Shown here: one piece after another, positions 42,999-53,890 of the stretch | How positions within the stretch are numbered: the first letter of the stretch is position 1 | Layout: the number at the start of each line of letters is the position of its first letter | Program-made: the position numbers and the translations under genes | Assembly (NCBI RefSeq): GCF_000835495.1 | Contig: NW_015622541.1 | Location: 8,122,001 to 8,186,000 of the forward strand | DNA: 64,000 nucleotides | Source of the DNA: Cladophialophora immunda | Lineage: Eukaryota > Ascomycota > Eurotiomycetes > Chaetothyriales > Herpotrichiellaceae | Direction: 5' to 3' | The notes under the pieces: model-generated | What the model was told of the DNA's origin: nothing | Seen by the model: only the letters and a program-made list of their open reading frames with translations | The model's database searches: none

Positions 42999-44097
42999 AT
43001 GCCGTCAAAAACAGAACATTATCAACCACTTGCATCTACCGACATCGAAAGCAACCAGAGACCCTCCAGCGACGAAGGCTCAGAAGTCACCTTCAGCGGC
43101 GAGTTTGAGAAAAGTCGCAGGAGGAGGAAGATATGGGTTCAACTGAAAGAGATATTATCGAGATGGAATCTGATGGGCTCGCCCAGTGCCGGCCTCATCA
43201 TTTCTTGGACCACGTCAGCCATCCTCGCCCTGTTCATTCTGTACAATCTTCACTACAACTCAGGCCCGACGAACCCACTCTTCCCACAAATTGCTTGGTG
43301 TAAGTTACGAAATTCTGTGACGAAAGCTCCTATTTAACAGTTGTCCGAGCAGCGCCACTACAGCACCTTCTTGAATACGACGTTAAGGTCTTTAAATCTG
43401 CGTTCGGCGGAGATATAGACCGTCGATACCAAGGACCACCATCGCCGGAGATTGATGCGAACTGGGACGATCTGTACAACTGTAAGTGGCTGCGGTCTCG
43501 ATTTGGTTGTCTCTTTTTGTCCCATGCCCAGGAACTGATCCACAAGTGATTGAATAGTCGGGTCGACTATGCTCAATACCTACGAGGCGGCGCATCTTCC
43601 GAACAAGACATGGCCAATCGTTCAGGAGCCGGGAAATTACATTGCCGTCATCGACGTCTTCCACCACTTGCACTGCCTTAACATGATCCGCAAAGCCTTA
43701 CATCCAGAATACTACGTTCCTCACGACTGGAGTGATGCCATTCAAGAGGACAACCTTTTGGGAGAGCTCCACCTCGACCATTGTGTTGACTCTATCCGAC
43801 AGTCTTTGATGTGCATGTCGGATGTCAGCGTTATTCCATGGCAATGGGACACCAGTGACAGCACCTCTAAGCCAGTGGGAAATGTGAGTTGTGCCTTTCT
43901 CGCTTGCCTCGGGTAGTCGCTTGACCCCAGTTCTGACAGACGTGCAGATTGTGCATACATGCCGCAATTTCGACGCTATCCGAAGCTGGGTTTACGACAG
44001 AAGAATGATTGTTGATTTTGATAAATACACCGACATGAGACACGATCCACTTGCTGGAGTCTTCGATTGGAGCAACATGGGGCAGCCTGGAATCTAG
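42999..44097 (+). CDS. UstYa-type RiPP oxidase/cyclase (DUF3328)
   Basis: Four exons, 42999..43299, 43341..43481, 43558..43883 and 43948..44097, encode 305 residues. A polar N-terminus with an acidic stretch and an RRRR patch is followed by one membrane anchor (LIISWTTSAILALFILYNL). The core has W/FVRAAPLQHLLEYDVKVF, EAAHLPNKTWPI and both HXXHC motifs: DVFHHLHCLNMIR (His183-Cys187) and ELHLDHCVDSIR (His219-Cys223). The end VHTCRNFDAIRSWV is the usual UstYa C-terminus. All introns have good borders; the first is only 41 bp. The protein should sit in the ER/Golgi membrane with its catalytic part in the lumen and oxidise a ribosomal peptide. No defect is visible. Confidence 0.92.
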
Positions 44098-45641
44098 TCA
44101 CATTAGCATCCAGAGGTTGTATCACCGCTGTCCGCAGCCAGCAGGCAAAGGGGCTACTGGCAATTGTACCCATTTACTTGCAGCTAGGCATTCAGCGGTG
44201 CATGATCTGGCAGAGAGAGTGCATGCGCAACAAAGACCTTTGAGAAACACCTCACAATATCATGACAGCGAACGGGCATGGGCAGAGAAATGCCTCTAGC
44301 CTCGGTTACTGGACAGTTGCAGTTGGGTAAGTAGATCTGAAGACCATAGCTGAAAATAAAACATCGGTTTTCAAGTTTGTGAAGGGGCCAATTGTGTCCA
44401 TACGGATGATGTGCAGTAGTGTGCGCCAGCAGACCCTGCAGATCATTCCTGATTTCGCTGTTGTCCTAAGACCCCAGTCATCTCACAACAGGGTTACAAC
44501 AAAACCAATCAAGTATACGAAACCCCTGGTCCTCACTACCTTATCGCGCTCATTTGCCCGATCGGGCAGCCCCCATAAGCGACCGCTCACAGATACACGT
44601 AGGGTCGTATTCGAAATCCTACCGACGCAATCCAGCCACCCCCACCAAGCACGACGTGCATATGTAAGCTGAGATCCTTCACCCTTTTGCAGATGCTTTC
44701 GAGGACAACCGGGAGGCTTTAGCAGCTTCTCCGCCGGGAAAACAGTCTGGACCCCTGAGTCAATAAAGATGAAGTACTAGTACTCGGGAATCTGTACAAA
44801 AGCAATTCTACCCCTCGGCTAGAGACATAAGCTCTGGTCCTTGCTGACCGTGCCGCCAGCTGAGGTCCCTAGCCCAGTTTTTAATGGCCGCTCGTTACGG
44901 CGCAACTCTTTCCCTCTCAAGGGAATATGGCAACTTTGGCCCTAGCGAAGAGCATCTTCTCCTTTCCACACACAGACGCTGCGAAGGGATACCGGCATCC
45001 AACGCCTCTTCACAGCTGCAAATCCCTGCTTTGCTGGGCAGGTGAACTGCGTAAAAGTCGTAAATGTTGAAGACTAAATTCGACATTGTGCACGTGAGAG
45101 GTGATTGATTGATCATTGGTCGTTCGATGTGCTTGTATATCAGAGGTTCGCTCCTTCTTCTTCTGTCTCTGGAGTCTGGAAGAGAATTCACATCGCCTCT
45201 TTTTCGGCCACTTTCCTTATCGCCACTTTTCTCGAAGGATTGGCACCTTTCCATTTTGAGCCCCATGGCGAATCCCTCAAAGTCAAGACTCGACAGTGGG
45301 ATCATGCCATCTCTACTTGTATCACCATACGCCGGCTTCATGGGCCTCAGGTTAAGTGAACGCCAATAGTATCCCGCTGTCAACAACGCGCTTCAAGTTA
45401 CATATGCCTTAGAGTAGCGTAAAAATCAGACGGGCGTGGCCGCCGTCAGCCGGACCCGCGTGATGCGTAGGACAAGCATTTTGTTTTTCAGCAGAATTTT
45501 GGCGCTACAAGTCTGCTTCGCTACCACAATGAAGCGGTCATGAATATGTTGGCTGGGCATTGTATATAGGCCACAGCCGGCTCCCGGCTCCCGGCTCCCC
45601 ATTCCGACCTGGTTTGCGAAGAAGATCGAAAGTCAGTCGCG
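44098..45641. other. Gene-poor region upstream of the cluster regulator
   Basis: About 1.5 kb with no recognised gene. It ends in the promoter of the Zn2Cys6 gene at 45642, which has a TATA-like TGTATATAGG at 45561-45570 and a triple CCGGCTC repeat at 45577-45597. Confidence 0.4.
45577..45597. repeat. CCGGCTC x3 tandem repeat before the regulator start
   Basis: Three perfect 7 bp units, CCGGCTC, end 44 bp before the ATG. They may simply be slippage or may present repeated CGG triplets to Zn2Cys6 proteins, including the regulator itself. Confidence 0.6.
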
Positions 45642-47542
45642 ATGCCGGATGTGCGAAGTACGCGTGGCTGTTGGACTTGTCGTCTGCGAAGGAAGAAGTG
45701 TGACGAAACACCAGGCTCGTGTGCTACCTGCCGTAACCTTCAGCTCGAATGCGATGGGTACGGTGCACGCCCAAGCTGGATGGATGGCGGCAGAGTTGAG
45801 GACAGCTATCGCAAGTACGTGAAGATTCGCATCAAAAGCAGATCAGGTCCTCGACGCCGAACGCACCCCGACTCAGAGCGATCCTCGTGCACAGAGTCCG
45901 AGCGGTCTTCGTCTTCGTCTGAAGTCCAGCTAGACGACCAACGTCGCGTTCTATCTAGCCCTTTCCAGTGTCCATCCTGGCCGGATCCGATATTGAGCCC
46001 GTCATTCGACCTCGCTGCTTCTTTTGCGGATTATCTTCAGCCTGGCCGGCGCGACCCTCAGAGACCTGAGGTAATATCTGGCGAAGGCGGTGTCGCTGGA
46101 ATGGCATCATCCGGCGCCTCCGCCCTCGAAGTCAACGCACTTACCGTTGGCGCAACCCCAGAACGATTTTCGTGGATTAACGGTCACTATGCTCGAATTC
46201 CAGAGTCCTATAATGATTACTCTTCCCGACTGACTGACGACCCTCCGGCACTGCTAATGCACTATCTCGACCATGTCTTCCACTTACAATACCCTCTGTT
46301 TTCCAAAACCGCTGTCATACACAGTCGCAGTTGGGTGCTGGATATGATGTACGAGTGTGCCTCATTCTACTGGCTGGTTCTAGGTCTTGCTTCTTACCAC
46401 AAAGAGTCAACTGCCGCTACCAGTAACCAGTATTTGGGACCATCAGAACCCGGTCAACTTGCTGGTTGGAGAGTATACCATGCTTTCGGGCTCCACGAAT
46501 TCCGGCAGACTGTCGCCAGCATGGGTCAGGATAATTCTGTGGATGCAGGGACTGGTAAGGTTGAGAAGGGTCTGCAGATTCTGGCCTGCGTCGTGCAGTT
46601 CTTGTCCTTCAAGGTATGTTTGCTGAGAGTGAGATTCGGTGGAATCTTCACTGACATTCGGCGGCGCAGCTCCTTGGGGCCTCGGTGGAGGAAACTGGCG
46701 TACACCGTGGCGCCGAGGTCTTTTTGTTTGATGTAGTCAAAGACTGTGCCCATCTAGGCCAACCATCCAGCGAGACTTCTCAAGTCCAGCAAGTCCCAAT
46801 CAGCACCAGCATGAAACATCAAAGCCTCCCAATCTTCGTCAGCAGCATCATTTGGTATGCCGCTCTGTCGTCTTTATCAATCCGAGAGCCCCCGTTTGCG
46901 GTCCGCATCCTAGACCTCGTGGAGAATACGCCACTCTTACAAGTCCGAAGCTCCTTTGGCTGTGAGACGTGGTTGATTGTGAGTCCCAATCAAGTAAGCG
47001 ACCTCGACGCATGGCAAGCCCAGATGGCCGCCGACAACTGCCTCAGCCGCCTGGAACTCAGTACCAAGGCCGAAGTGATCTGGCTTCAACTCGAGCGGAA
47101 TATGGAGATGTCGACAAAAGCAAGCTCCAGCAAAGCCCAAAAGGCTCCGCTAGGCGGCGAACTCGATCTCGATGCCATCTCTTCTATCGTCACGGCTGCA
47201 TACGCCCGAACAGTCTTGGTTTACCTGCACACTGTGGTATCTGGGCCATATCCCAAGCTCCGCGAAGTTTCGGAAAATGTTGAACACATAATAAACCTTC
47301 TGCCTCATCTGGAATACTCTTCGCTGTTTCGGCTGATCAGCTGGCCCATATACATCGCCGCTGCCATGAGCGATTTCGACAATCGACAGTGGTTCGTAGA
47401 GCAGTGTGAGTCCTTCCCACAGGCTGACTTACAGGTTGTGCAAGCTCGCCAGCGCGTGGAAAAGTGCTGGGAGTTGCGGGACTCAGGGCCATTGGCTTGC
47501 GATTGGGTGGCGGCGTTCAGGATGGAGACAAGCCCTTTATGA
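45642..47542 (+). CDS. Zn(II)2Cys6 transcription factor, candidate regulator of the RiPP locus
   Basis: Two exons, 45642..46613 and 46670..47542, encode 614 residues over a 56 bp GTATGT..GCAG intron. The zinc cluster is at the very N-terminus: GCWTCRLRRKKCDETPGSC, then TCRNLQLECDGYG, the spacing used by UstR/Pro1-type DUF3468 regulators rather than Gal4-like ones. A Ser-rich acidic linker (SERSSCTESERSSSSS) follows. The helical C-terminal domain begins ALLMHYLDHVFHLQYPLF and includes YECASFYWLVLGLASYH. It sits among UstYa genes on both sides, so control of the RiPP genes is a reasonable inference. The promoter carries a CGG-containing repeat at 45577-45597. Confidence 0.88.
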
Positions 47543-47817
47543 CGATTTCGCATTTTCCAAGAGGAGAATGGTCGACGCAAATTCACATATATATGTAGTA
47601 GGTGGCAACGAATGCCAAGTATCTAAGGACTATCGCGACTGGGTCGGCAATGAATCCCCCCTACTCTGTTTTATTTCGAATCCTCTTTTGCAATCGACTC
47701 CACTGCCCAACACATGTCCGCCCTTATATGATTAAACTTGCAAATCAATGAGCATTATTGACGTCGAAGCCGACTGAATTCTGAGCCCGGTCCACATTGA
47801 CATGTCACTATCTGTGC

Positions 47818-48869
47818 CTAAACCGGTTTTGTCGGTGTTCTGTTCAATGCCCTCTCACCGTTTCGATTCCAGTCCACGATTCTGTCAAAGTTCCGGCACT
47901 TGTGCATCACATCGAAGTTTGGGTTGGGAATGTCTTTTTTCGCGCTCCACGTATAGGTGAGCACCGACACGTCGCCGTAGCACATGACATTGCGACGAAG
48001 CATTTCAAGACAATGATCCATGTGCATGCGGACGTTGTCGGGCGTGTCCAGCAGCGCCCTGTCAGACGCGTAGTAGTCTGAATAGACGAACTTGCGAAGC
48101 ATGTTCTGTCAAGTCGGGCTCTCGGCCCGACATAGAGTCAGTGCCTGCTTCTCTCGTCCACATCGAAGATACGCACAATGCAATGCAATTGGTGGAAAAC
48201 CTCGAGGAAACCGAGGTATTCACCACCCTCCTCTTCTGTAAAATGGACTGCTTTGGTGGCTGAATGTCTGAGCTTGTCAGTGACTTCGACTTCTGTCAGC
48301 GCAAAAGGCCGTTCTGCGCGATCGCGATCAGTCACCAGCCTTGCCCATTCTGCCCTTGCCCAAGTGTGCAAAGGATACTTTGCGACTCACCTGCTACAAG
48401 ATCATCCCAATTTGCGTCGATTTCAGGACTTGGCAGGCCACCATACTGGATTGACTCATCGAAGAGGGAACGATAGTTATATTCGATAGCATCGAGGGCG
48501 GGAGCTTACATGTTTGATCAGTAACTTCATCATAGATTCCAGCCCCAAGCTTGCTGGTCAGCGGAAGGGCGTAAACTCACACCAAGCCGAGATCTCTCGT
48601 AGGCACGATGACATGTCAGTTTCCGCGAGGTGGAAGATATATTGCGCTAGTATCAAGATGAAGAGCAGGTTCAGAAATAAGAATGCAGTATTGAGTCGAC
48701 ACAAGAGCCTCTACACCGGCGCTGCGGCCCACCGTGGGCTCGTCTTTGTGGACTCGGTTTGGAATTCTTGTTCGTGCTTTAGTAACGAGGCCTGTGCGGT
48801 CCCAAGCTCTGCCTCAGGATCTTGATCGTCATGGAAAGATGTCATCCTCATGAGCTTCGTCGGCGACAT
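47818..48869 (-). pseudogene. UstYa-type RiPP oxidase gene with an in-frame stop
   Basis: Four exons, complement(47818..48105, 48177..48313, 48391..48504, 48581..48869), with good borders and phases, would encode 275 codons. TAG interrupts codon 53 (plus-strand 48711-48713), just before the membrane anchor (LNTAFLFLNLLFILILAQYI). Everything after the stop looks intact: SPALDAIEYNY, EVFHQLHC (His175-Cys179), RMHMDHC (His208-Cys212) and the MHKCRNFDRIVDW end. No splice variant that removes the stop keeps the anchor. A single nonsense change in an otherwise clean gene suggests recent inactivation, readthrough, or an assembly error. Its intact sister is at 49762-50820, and both point away from the precursor gene. 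Confidence 0.82.
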
Positions 48870-49761
48870 TGCTCATGAGCCAAGGTGCAATGATAGATAG
48901 CTACTGAGCAGGTTGAAGGGGTATGTGGGAGTTGATAGTCCAGCTTCAGCGTGTCAAAGAAATCCTCGGGGACCTCGATGGGCTGCATGTGTATCGCGCA
49001 TCACTCTGTGGGTTGACCTCTAGAGATGAGATCCGTCTCGACGAGCAACAGCATCTTCTGACCATGGCTGGTATGCGAACTGCAGCGGGCATGGCATTGT
49101 GAAATTGCACTTGCCGACTGGTGTTGCATTTCATCGTAGAGCTGGATTTAGCCTCCATATAAGCATCTCCACCCCTGTAGGATCAACCGTGCGTCAGCTC
49201 GCGCGCGATCGACAATGTTCTCCACTATGTTACTGTGAGTTTCTGCGGCCACGTAGCTGACCTCCAGATCTCCTCTCCTCAGGCTGACTCAACACGGCGA
49301 TGCGGCCCCGAGCGAGCGCGCGCTGAATCCTTCCAGGGATCTGCCCGCCTTACCATCAGATGACTAGCTTGCCAGTTGCGATCGCTATTGTCTTGTAGAC
49401 TGTCTCACGCTCATCGATCGCTCGTCGACAGCGATCACTCTATGTGGTGCCGGATAGTGTTCGATTTGGACAACTAGACACAGTCTGGCACATATGTGGA
49501 ACCAAGGCCTTGCGGCTCTGGTAGTCCTCTGGCTGCAAGCGTTGGCAGCGAATGAGAGCTTCAAAACGACTAATTGAAGAAACTGGTATCTATTGGATTG
49601 CTACACAGTTCGTGAAAATTTCAAACGAACGTGTTGTCTAGGCAGGTGACAAGCCCTGGTAGAGTGACCGTGCTTTCACGGGAGTTTCCTTGTTGGACTT
49701 CTCCAATGCTCGATATATCTATTATAAGGTAGTTAACAGAAACGTCTGCAGAATTGGCTAT
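48870..49761. other. Intergenic region between two UstYa genes
   Basis: About 0.9 kb with no recognised gene; it holds the promoter of the UstYa gene ending at 47818. Confidence 0.4.
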
Positions 49762-50820
49762 CTAATGTCCATGCTTCAATAGCGGCTGGAAAAGCACGGC
49801 GTCGGGCGGCTTCGTAGGCATTGTGTACATCTTGCGCGGCGTCTCGTTGACCCAATCAACTATCGCGTCAAATTTCCGACATTTGTGCCTCGTCTCGAAG
49901 TCCGGGTCTGGCCACTTTTTTTCTGCAATCCAGTGGTGAGTCATGACGCTGACATCGCTGGTGCACATGAGATTTATGCGTAGCACGTCGATGCAATGAT
50001 CTGAACAAATAACAATCTTGTCAGTATATGTCATGCTCTCATGAGTGCCGCATACCTAGGTGGCTCCGCAGCGTGTCTGCCGAGTCTAGAAAGGAGGGAT
50101 AAGTGCTGGCGTAATAATCCCAGTGTGTGTAACGCCGGAGCATATCCACGCAGTGGAGTTGGTGAAAGACTTCTAAGAAGCCAGTGTAGAGTTCTTCGCC
50201 TCCTTGCTGAAGATGAACAGCGTAGACTGGATCCTTTCCTAGCTCGTTAACCAACTCGTCTCTCGAGAGAGTGATTCCGGGTTCTGAACGATGGCCAGTG
50301 TCAGCACCCAGCCGCATTCTAATCATCATGGCCGCGTACGATTCGTAATGGCATCCCAAGCGGCATCCACCTCAGGAGAGGGGGCACTCCGATATATGGT
50401 TGAGGCATTGAAAGCAGCTTTGAAGGTATCCAGCTCATACTCGACGGCGGAAATGGCCGGGGCTTCAACAGAAGTCAGTAAGGGGGTGATAAAGCAAGGA
50501 TTCCGAGAGAAAAGCCACGTACACCAGGTGGACAGTGCTTCGGCACATCGTCGCTCATTTGGTCCAAATGTGTAAATTGTCCCCAAGAAGAGAAGGATGG
50601 TACTGTACGATAAGAAGATCAAGGTATGAACCAAGGCAGCTTGTATGTTCGGCAGCGGCTTTCGAGACCTTGGATTCCACCGCCGTAGCTCCTCCTCTTC
50701 TTGCTTGTCTATCAAAGGTTCTGCTGCTGAGGTTGGAGACTCACTGCGTCCTATGGTACGCACTTTCAAAGGCAGAGGCCACAGTTGGCGTTGCTGTCGC
50801 CATGATTCCAGTAGTCTCAT
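49762..50820 (-). CDS. UstYa-type RiPP oxidase/cyclase (DUF3328), intact
   Basis: Four exons, complement(49762..50000, 50056..50283, 50340..50462, 50523..50820), encode 295 residues. A basic/acidic cytosolic N-terminus precedes one membrane anchor (AALVHTLIFLSYSTILLFLG). The core starts STW/SPAISAVEYELDTFKAAF and continues PSPEVDAAWDAITN and KDPVYAVHLQQGGEELYTGF. The motifs are EVFHQLHCVDMLRR (His181-Cys185) and LRSHLDHCIDVLR (His215-Cys219), and the end is RHKCRKFDAIVDWV. The first intron is 60 bp and open, so an unspliced product of 20 more residues can be read; the spliced form fits the family. This is the UstYa gene nearest to the precursor (about 1.4 kb, divergent) and the best candidate for crosslinking its cores. 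Confidence 0.92.
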
Positions 50821-52197
50821 AGGGACACCAGTGATGGGAAGGGGGGTAAGAAGTGGTGCTTGGGAGAAACAACTTTACGACCTGAAGAGGGGATTGAGGT
50901 CGAGACAGGAGGTGCCTGGTGAGAAGCTGAGGTTAGCATTATGAAAAAAGTTTCAGCTCCGAGATCACATCATAGCAATGGTAAACAGTGCGACTGTCCA
51001 TAGTCCGCCTCAAGCTTAATCTCCCAGAGCCCGCCCAAGGCATCTCACACAGGAAGATCCCAGATGGCTAGTGAAGTCCAAATCCGGCGCTCCGCAAGCA
51101 ATTTTCAGCGACTCGACGCGTGTCGCGGGCGGCAAAGACTGAGCGACACCTGCTGAATCGGGCGCAGTGAGCTACGCGCCGGAGAATAATAGAAGGGCGA
51201 CTTTGTCACTGGCCATTGTGGAGTAGTACCAGCAGCACACCGTCTAATTCTTGAATAGTAATTGATATGGTGCTTCGAGGCCCACGACGTGGCATTAATC
51301 AAGCACGGTTCTGTTCCTCGGGCGCAGCTGCGGAGTTGAACGTCTCGCCGTAGTTGCCTTAATGGCTCGACGACTTGATCCTTCGACTCTACACATCCTC
51401 TAGCCGTCTCACCCTTCACTCCATGCCCTGCGTGGTGCCGCAGCTTGTGCATTTCGCTGAACCGTCGTTCGCCAGGCCTCATTCCCCTATTGTGCGCGCC
51501 AGTCTAACACGGTATCGTAGCCCCGCTGTCGTCATTTTGATGCGGCGGTTTCTCTTGTATGCCTTCCTCAGCCCCTGCACCAAGCTCTGGACTTGGTCTG
51601 TACTCGAATCGCCAGCAATATTCCCTGCGCCCTCCATGTCATGTCTCCTACGTCTGCCACGCCAGTGCTGTAGGCTGACAACATAAGCCCACAATCACCT
51701 TCGCACGCGCGAACCTTACAGCTAGATGACGGCGCAATTACAACCTCATGACCTAGACAGGGCGATGGTACAACGACTTCCGGGCACATTACCGCCGTAA
51801 TGCTCAGAGACCTGCAATTATGCTCTCCAGCAGTGAGGTTGCCGGATCTGAGAATGTCAGAGCGCGATACGCGCGAAATCCTGAGATTGCCGAACACGCT
51901 CGCAACATTCCAGGACAGTCTCTGAGAACGGAGCCTTTAGCAAAGGTATGTGTTTTCAGATAGGTCTCGATCTGGAGTTTTGAAAGTGCCTACTTCCGGG
52001 AAGCACCTGGTCTATAAGGTATATATTTCGAGATCTCTCGGCCTCAACTTGAGTGTACATCATCTTCCAGCTCAGCGAAGTGAAGCGAAAACCAACGCAC
52101 AGTCTCCAAGTTGCGACTACCTCTTTAAGGACCCCAAGTCTCTCCAATACTTTGCATTTTGTTCCCGCTAGCTATTCCAGCTCTTGTTTCAGCAAAG
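50821..52197. promoter_or_regulatory. Divergent region between UstYa gene and RiPP precursor
   Basis: This 1.38 kb stretch holds the promoters of the UstYa gene at 49762 and of the precursor at 52198. Short open frames inside (such as 51105-51482 on the minus strand) have no family features. A TATA-like element lies at 52013-52027. Confidence 0.5.
52013..52027 (+). promoter_or_regulatory. TATA-like element of the precursor gene
   Basis: TATAAGGTATATATT lies about 170 bp before the precursor ATG, a plausible distance for a fungal core promoter with a leader of about 140 bp. Confidence 0.4.
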
Positions 52198-52999
52198 ATG
52201 AAGTTCTCTGAAGTCTGTCTTGCGACGGTGTATGCCGCGAGTATGGCAACCGCGGCGCCGGCTCCGGCTCCGGCGGTGAGCTTCCAAACCTCACGAGCCT
52301 ACCATATCGCCGACAGGACACTGATCAATCTACTATAGGACCTGGACAAGGATCTCCTCCTTGCGGGCTGGGGCCTAATTCGCTACGACGACGCCAAGGT
52401 CAAGCGCGACGTGGTGAGTCATTTCCGGGAATAACGAAGGTAGAATATACTAAAGATTACTAGGATACTGACAGTGGATTTTTGGGTGTATGGGCACCTA
52501 AAGTCGATATTCCTACCGACTCAAAGACTAAACGCGCAGTGAGTATAAGATATATACTCTATCTAAAAGCGAGTATATACTGATTATACTTCTCTAGGAG
52601 CTCGATAAGGACCTCCTCCTTGCGGGCTGGGGCCAAATCCGCTACGATGACGCCAAGGTCAAGCGCGACGCAATTGAATCTAATCTTTTCGGCTGGTTGA
52701 TCGCTGTTGCGGATTATGATGGAGAGGACGCCAACCTCATCGCTAAGCGTGACACGCTTGAATCTAACCTTTTCGGCTGGTTGATCAGTATCGCGGACTA
52801 TTCTGGAGAGGATACGAATCTCATTGCCAAGCGCGATGCGATTGAATCCAACCTTTTCGGCTGGTTGATCGCCGTCGCAGATTATGATGGAGAGGACGAC
52901 AACCTCATCGCTAAGCGCGACACGCTTGAATCTAACCTTTTCGGCTGGTTGATCGGCATTGCGGACTACGACGGAGAGGTTGCCGTTGAAGCAGCTTAA
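52198..52999 (+). CDS. Kex2-processed repeat precursor of a dikaritin-type RiPP, Trp-containing cores
   Basis: Four exons, 52198..52275, 52339..52413, 52464..52538 and 52598..52999, all in phase 0, encode 209 residues. Exon 1 is a signal peptide with an Ala-Pro end. Then come seven units ending in Lys-Arg except the last: DLDKDLLLAGWGLIRYDDAK..KR (A1), DTDSGFLGVWAPKVDIPTDS..KR (B), A2 (as A1 with GWGQI), and four C units with NLFGWLIAVADYDGED or close variants. The layout of signal peptide, dibasic-spaced repeats and acidic flanks is that of UstA-type precursors cut by Kex2 in the Golgi and cyclised by UstYa oxidases. Each unit has exactly one Trp, after Gly or Val. A and C units also have Tyr (RYDD, ADYDG). 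The core borders and product are unknown. Confidence 0.88.
52667..52996 (+). repeat. Four tandem 84 bp coding repeats (last 78 bp) in the precursor
   Basis: Units start at 52667, 52751, 52835 and 52919. Units 1 and 3 open with DAIESNLFGWLIAV, units 2 and 4 with DTLESNLFGWLI followed by SI or GI. This alternation points to duplication of a 168 bp dimer. The last unit lacks the NLIAKR end and stops at VAVEAA. Confidence 0.9.
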
Positions 53000-53890
53000 G
53001 CGCTCCAGCCTAACAAGTGTTGCGGATGAAAATCCGATGGATATGGCCGAGCATTTGACGATTGCAGTTGTGGAAGCTTACAAGGCTTTTTGAATTGAAA
53101 TGAGCGCGGCGGGGATCTCGGATTTTTCCGGACACGCCGCAAATGCACGGGATTATTTCAATATGAGGGCACAAAAATCATGATCTGAAGCATAGGAGGT
53201 GAGGGAGGAAATAGGAAACTGGGACTTTGGATGTGTTCTTGTTTCTTTACGGGCAGAATCAATAGACTGGGTAGATGGGAATACAAACACATTCATTTTC
53301 CAGACTTCACGCATCCAATAGTCTCAACTATCCCTGGCCTGTTCTGGAAAGATATCTGTCTACTTGATTATCTTATTTGACCTAGCTCATGCATCGATAC
53401 ACCGCACAGTCATATGAGAACAACTTCATTCAGTAAACGACCAAATTACCTTCTTGAAGTGGCGATAGAACCACTGACCACGTTTACACTGGGTTCATCC
53501 TTCAGTATGGGATGGGCCTACTCTCTCTATACGGTATGATATTTAGTAGGATACGTCACTAGCGAATGTAATAATCATTCTCAGACGCTAAATAAGATCG
53601 TGTCCAATGGGAAGTGGCGAGGAGAGTGTCCAAGCTGTAACTTGATTTAAGGGAGCTGGTTGATTCTCAGAGCCCAGTGACTTAAATCCACTATTCAGGC
53701 CTACCGCCATGCAGTCTCTTCGCCATGACTTGCCAAAATGTTTAAGTGGGGTGAGAGCGAGCTGGAACGAAATGCATGGTATACGATAGGATGAATACCC
53801 CTTCTCACTGGTAGGAAGTAGAGGGACTATCCAGCAATGCAATAGTGCTGAGACGCCAAGATCTTCCGGAGATTCCCGTGACGCACAAGC
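53000..53890. other. Intergenic region downstream of the precursor
   Basis: About 0.9 kb, AT-rich in places, with no recognised gene. It holds the precursor 3' UTR and the 3' end of the broken transporter. Confidence 0.4.

Noticed and set aside
51105..51897. Minus-strand frames between the UstYa gene and the precursor, considered as a further RiPP gene
   Set aside because: No HXXHC motif, signal peptide or domain pattern; composition is like chance translation.
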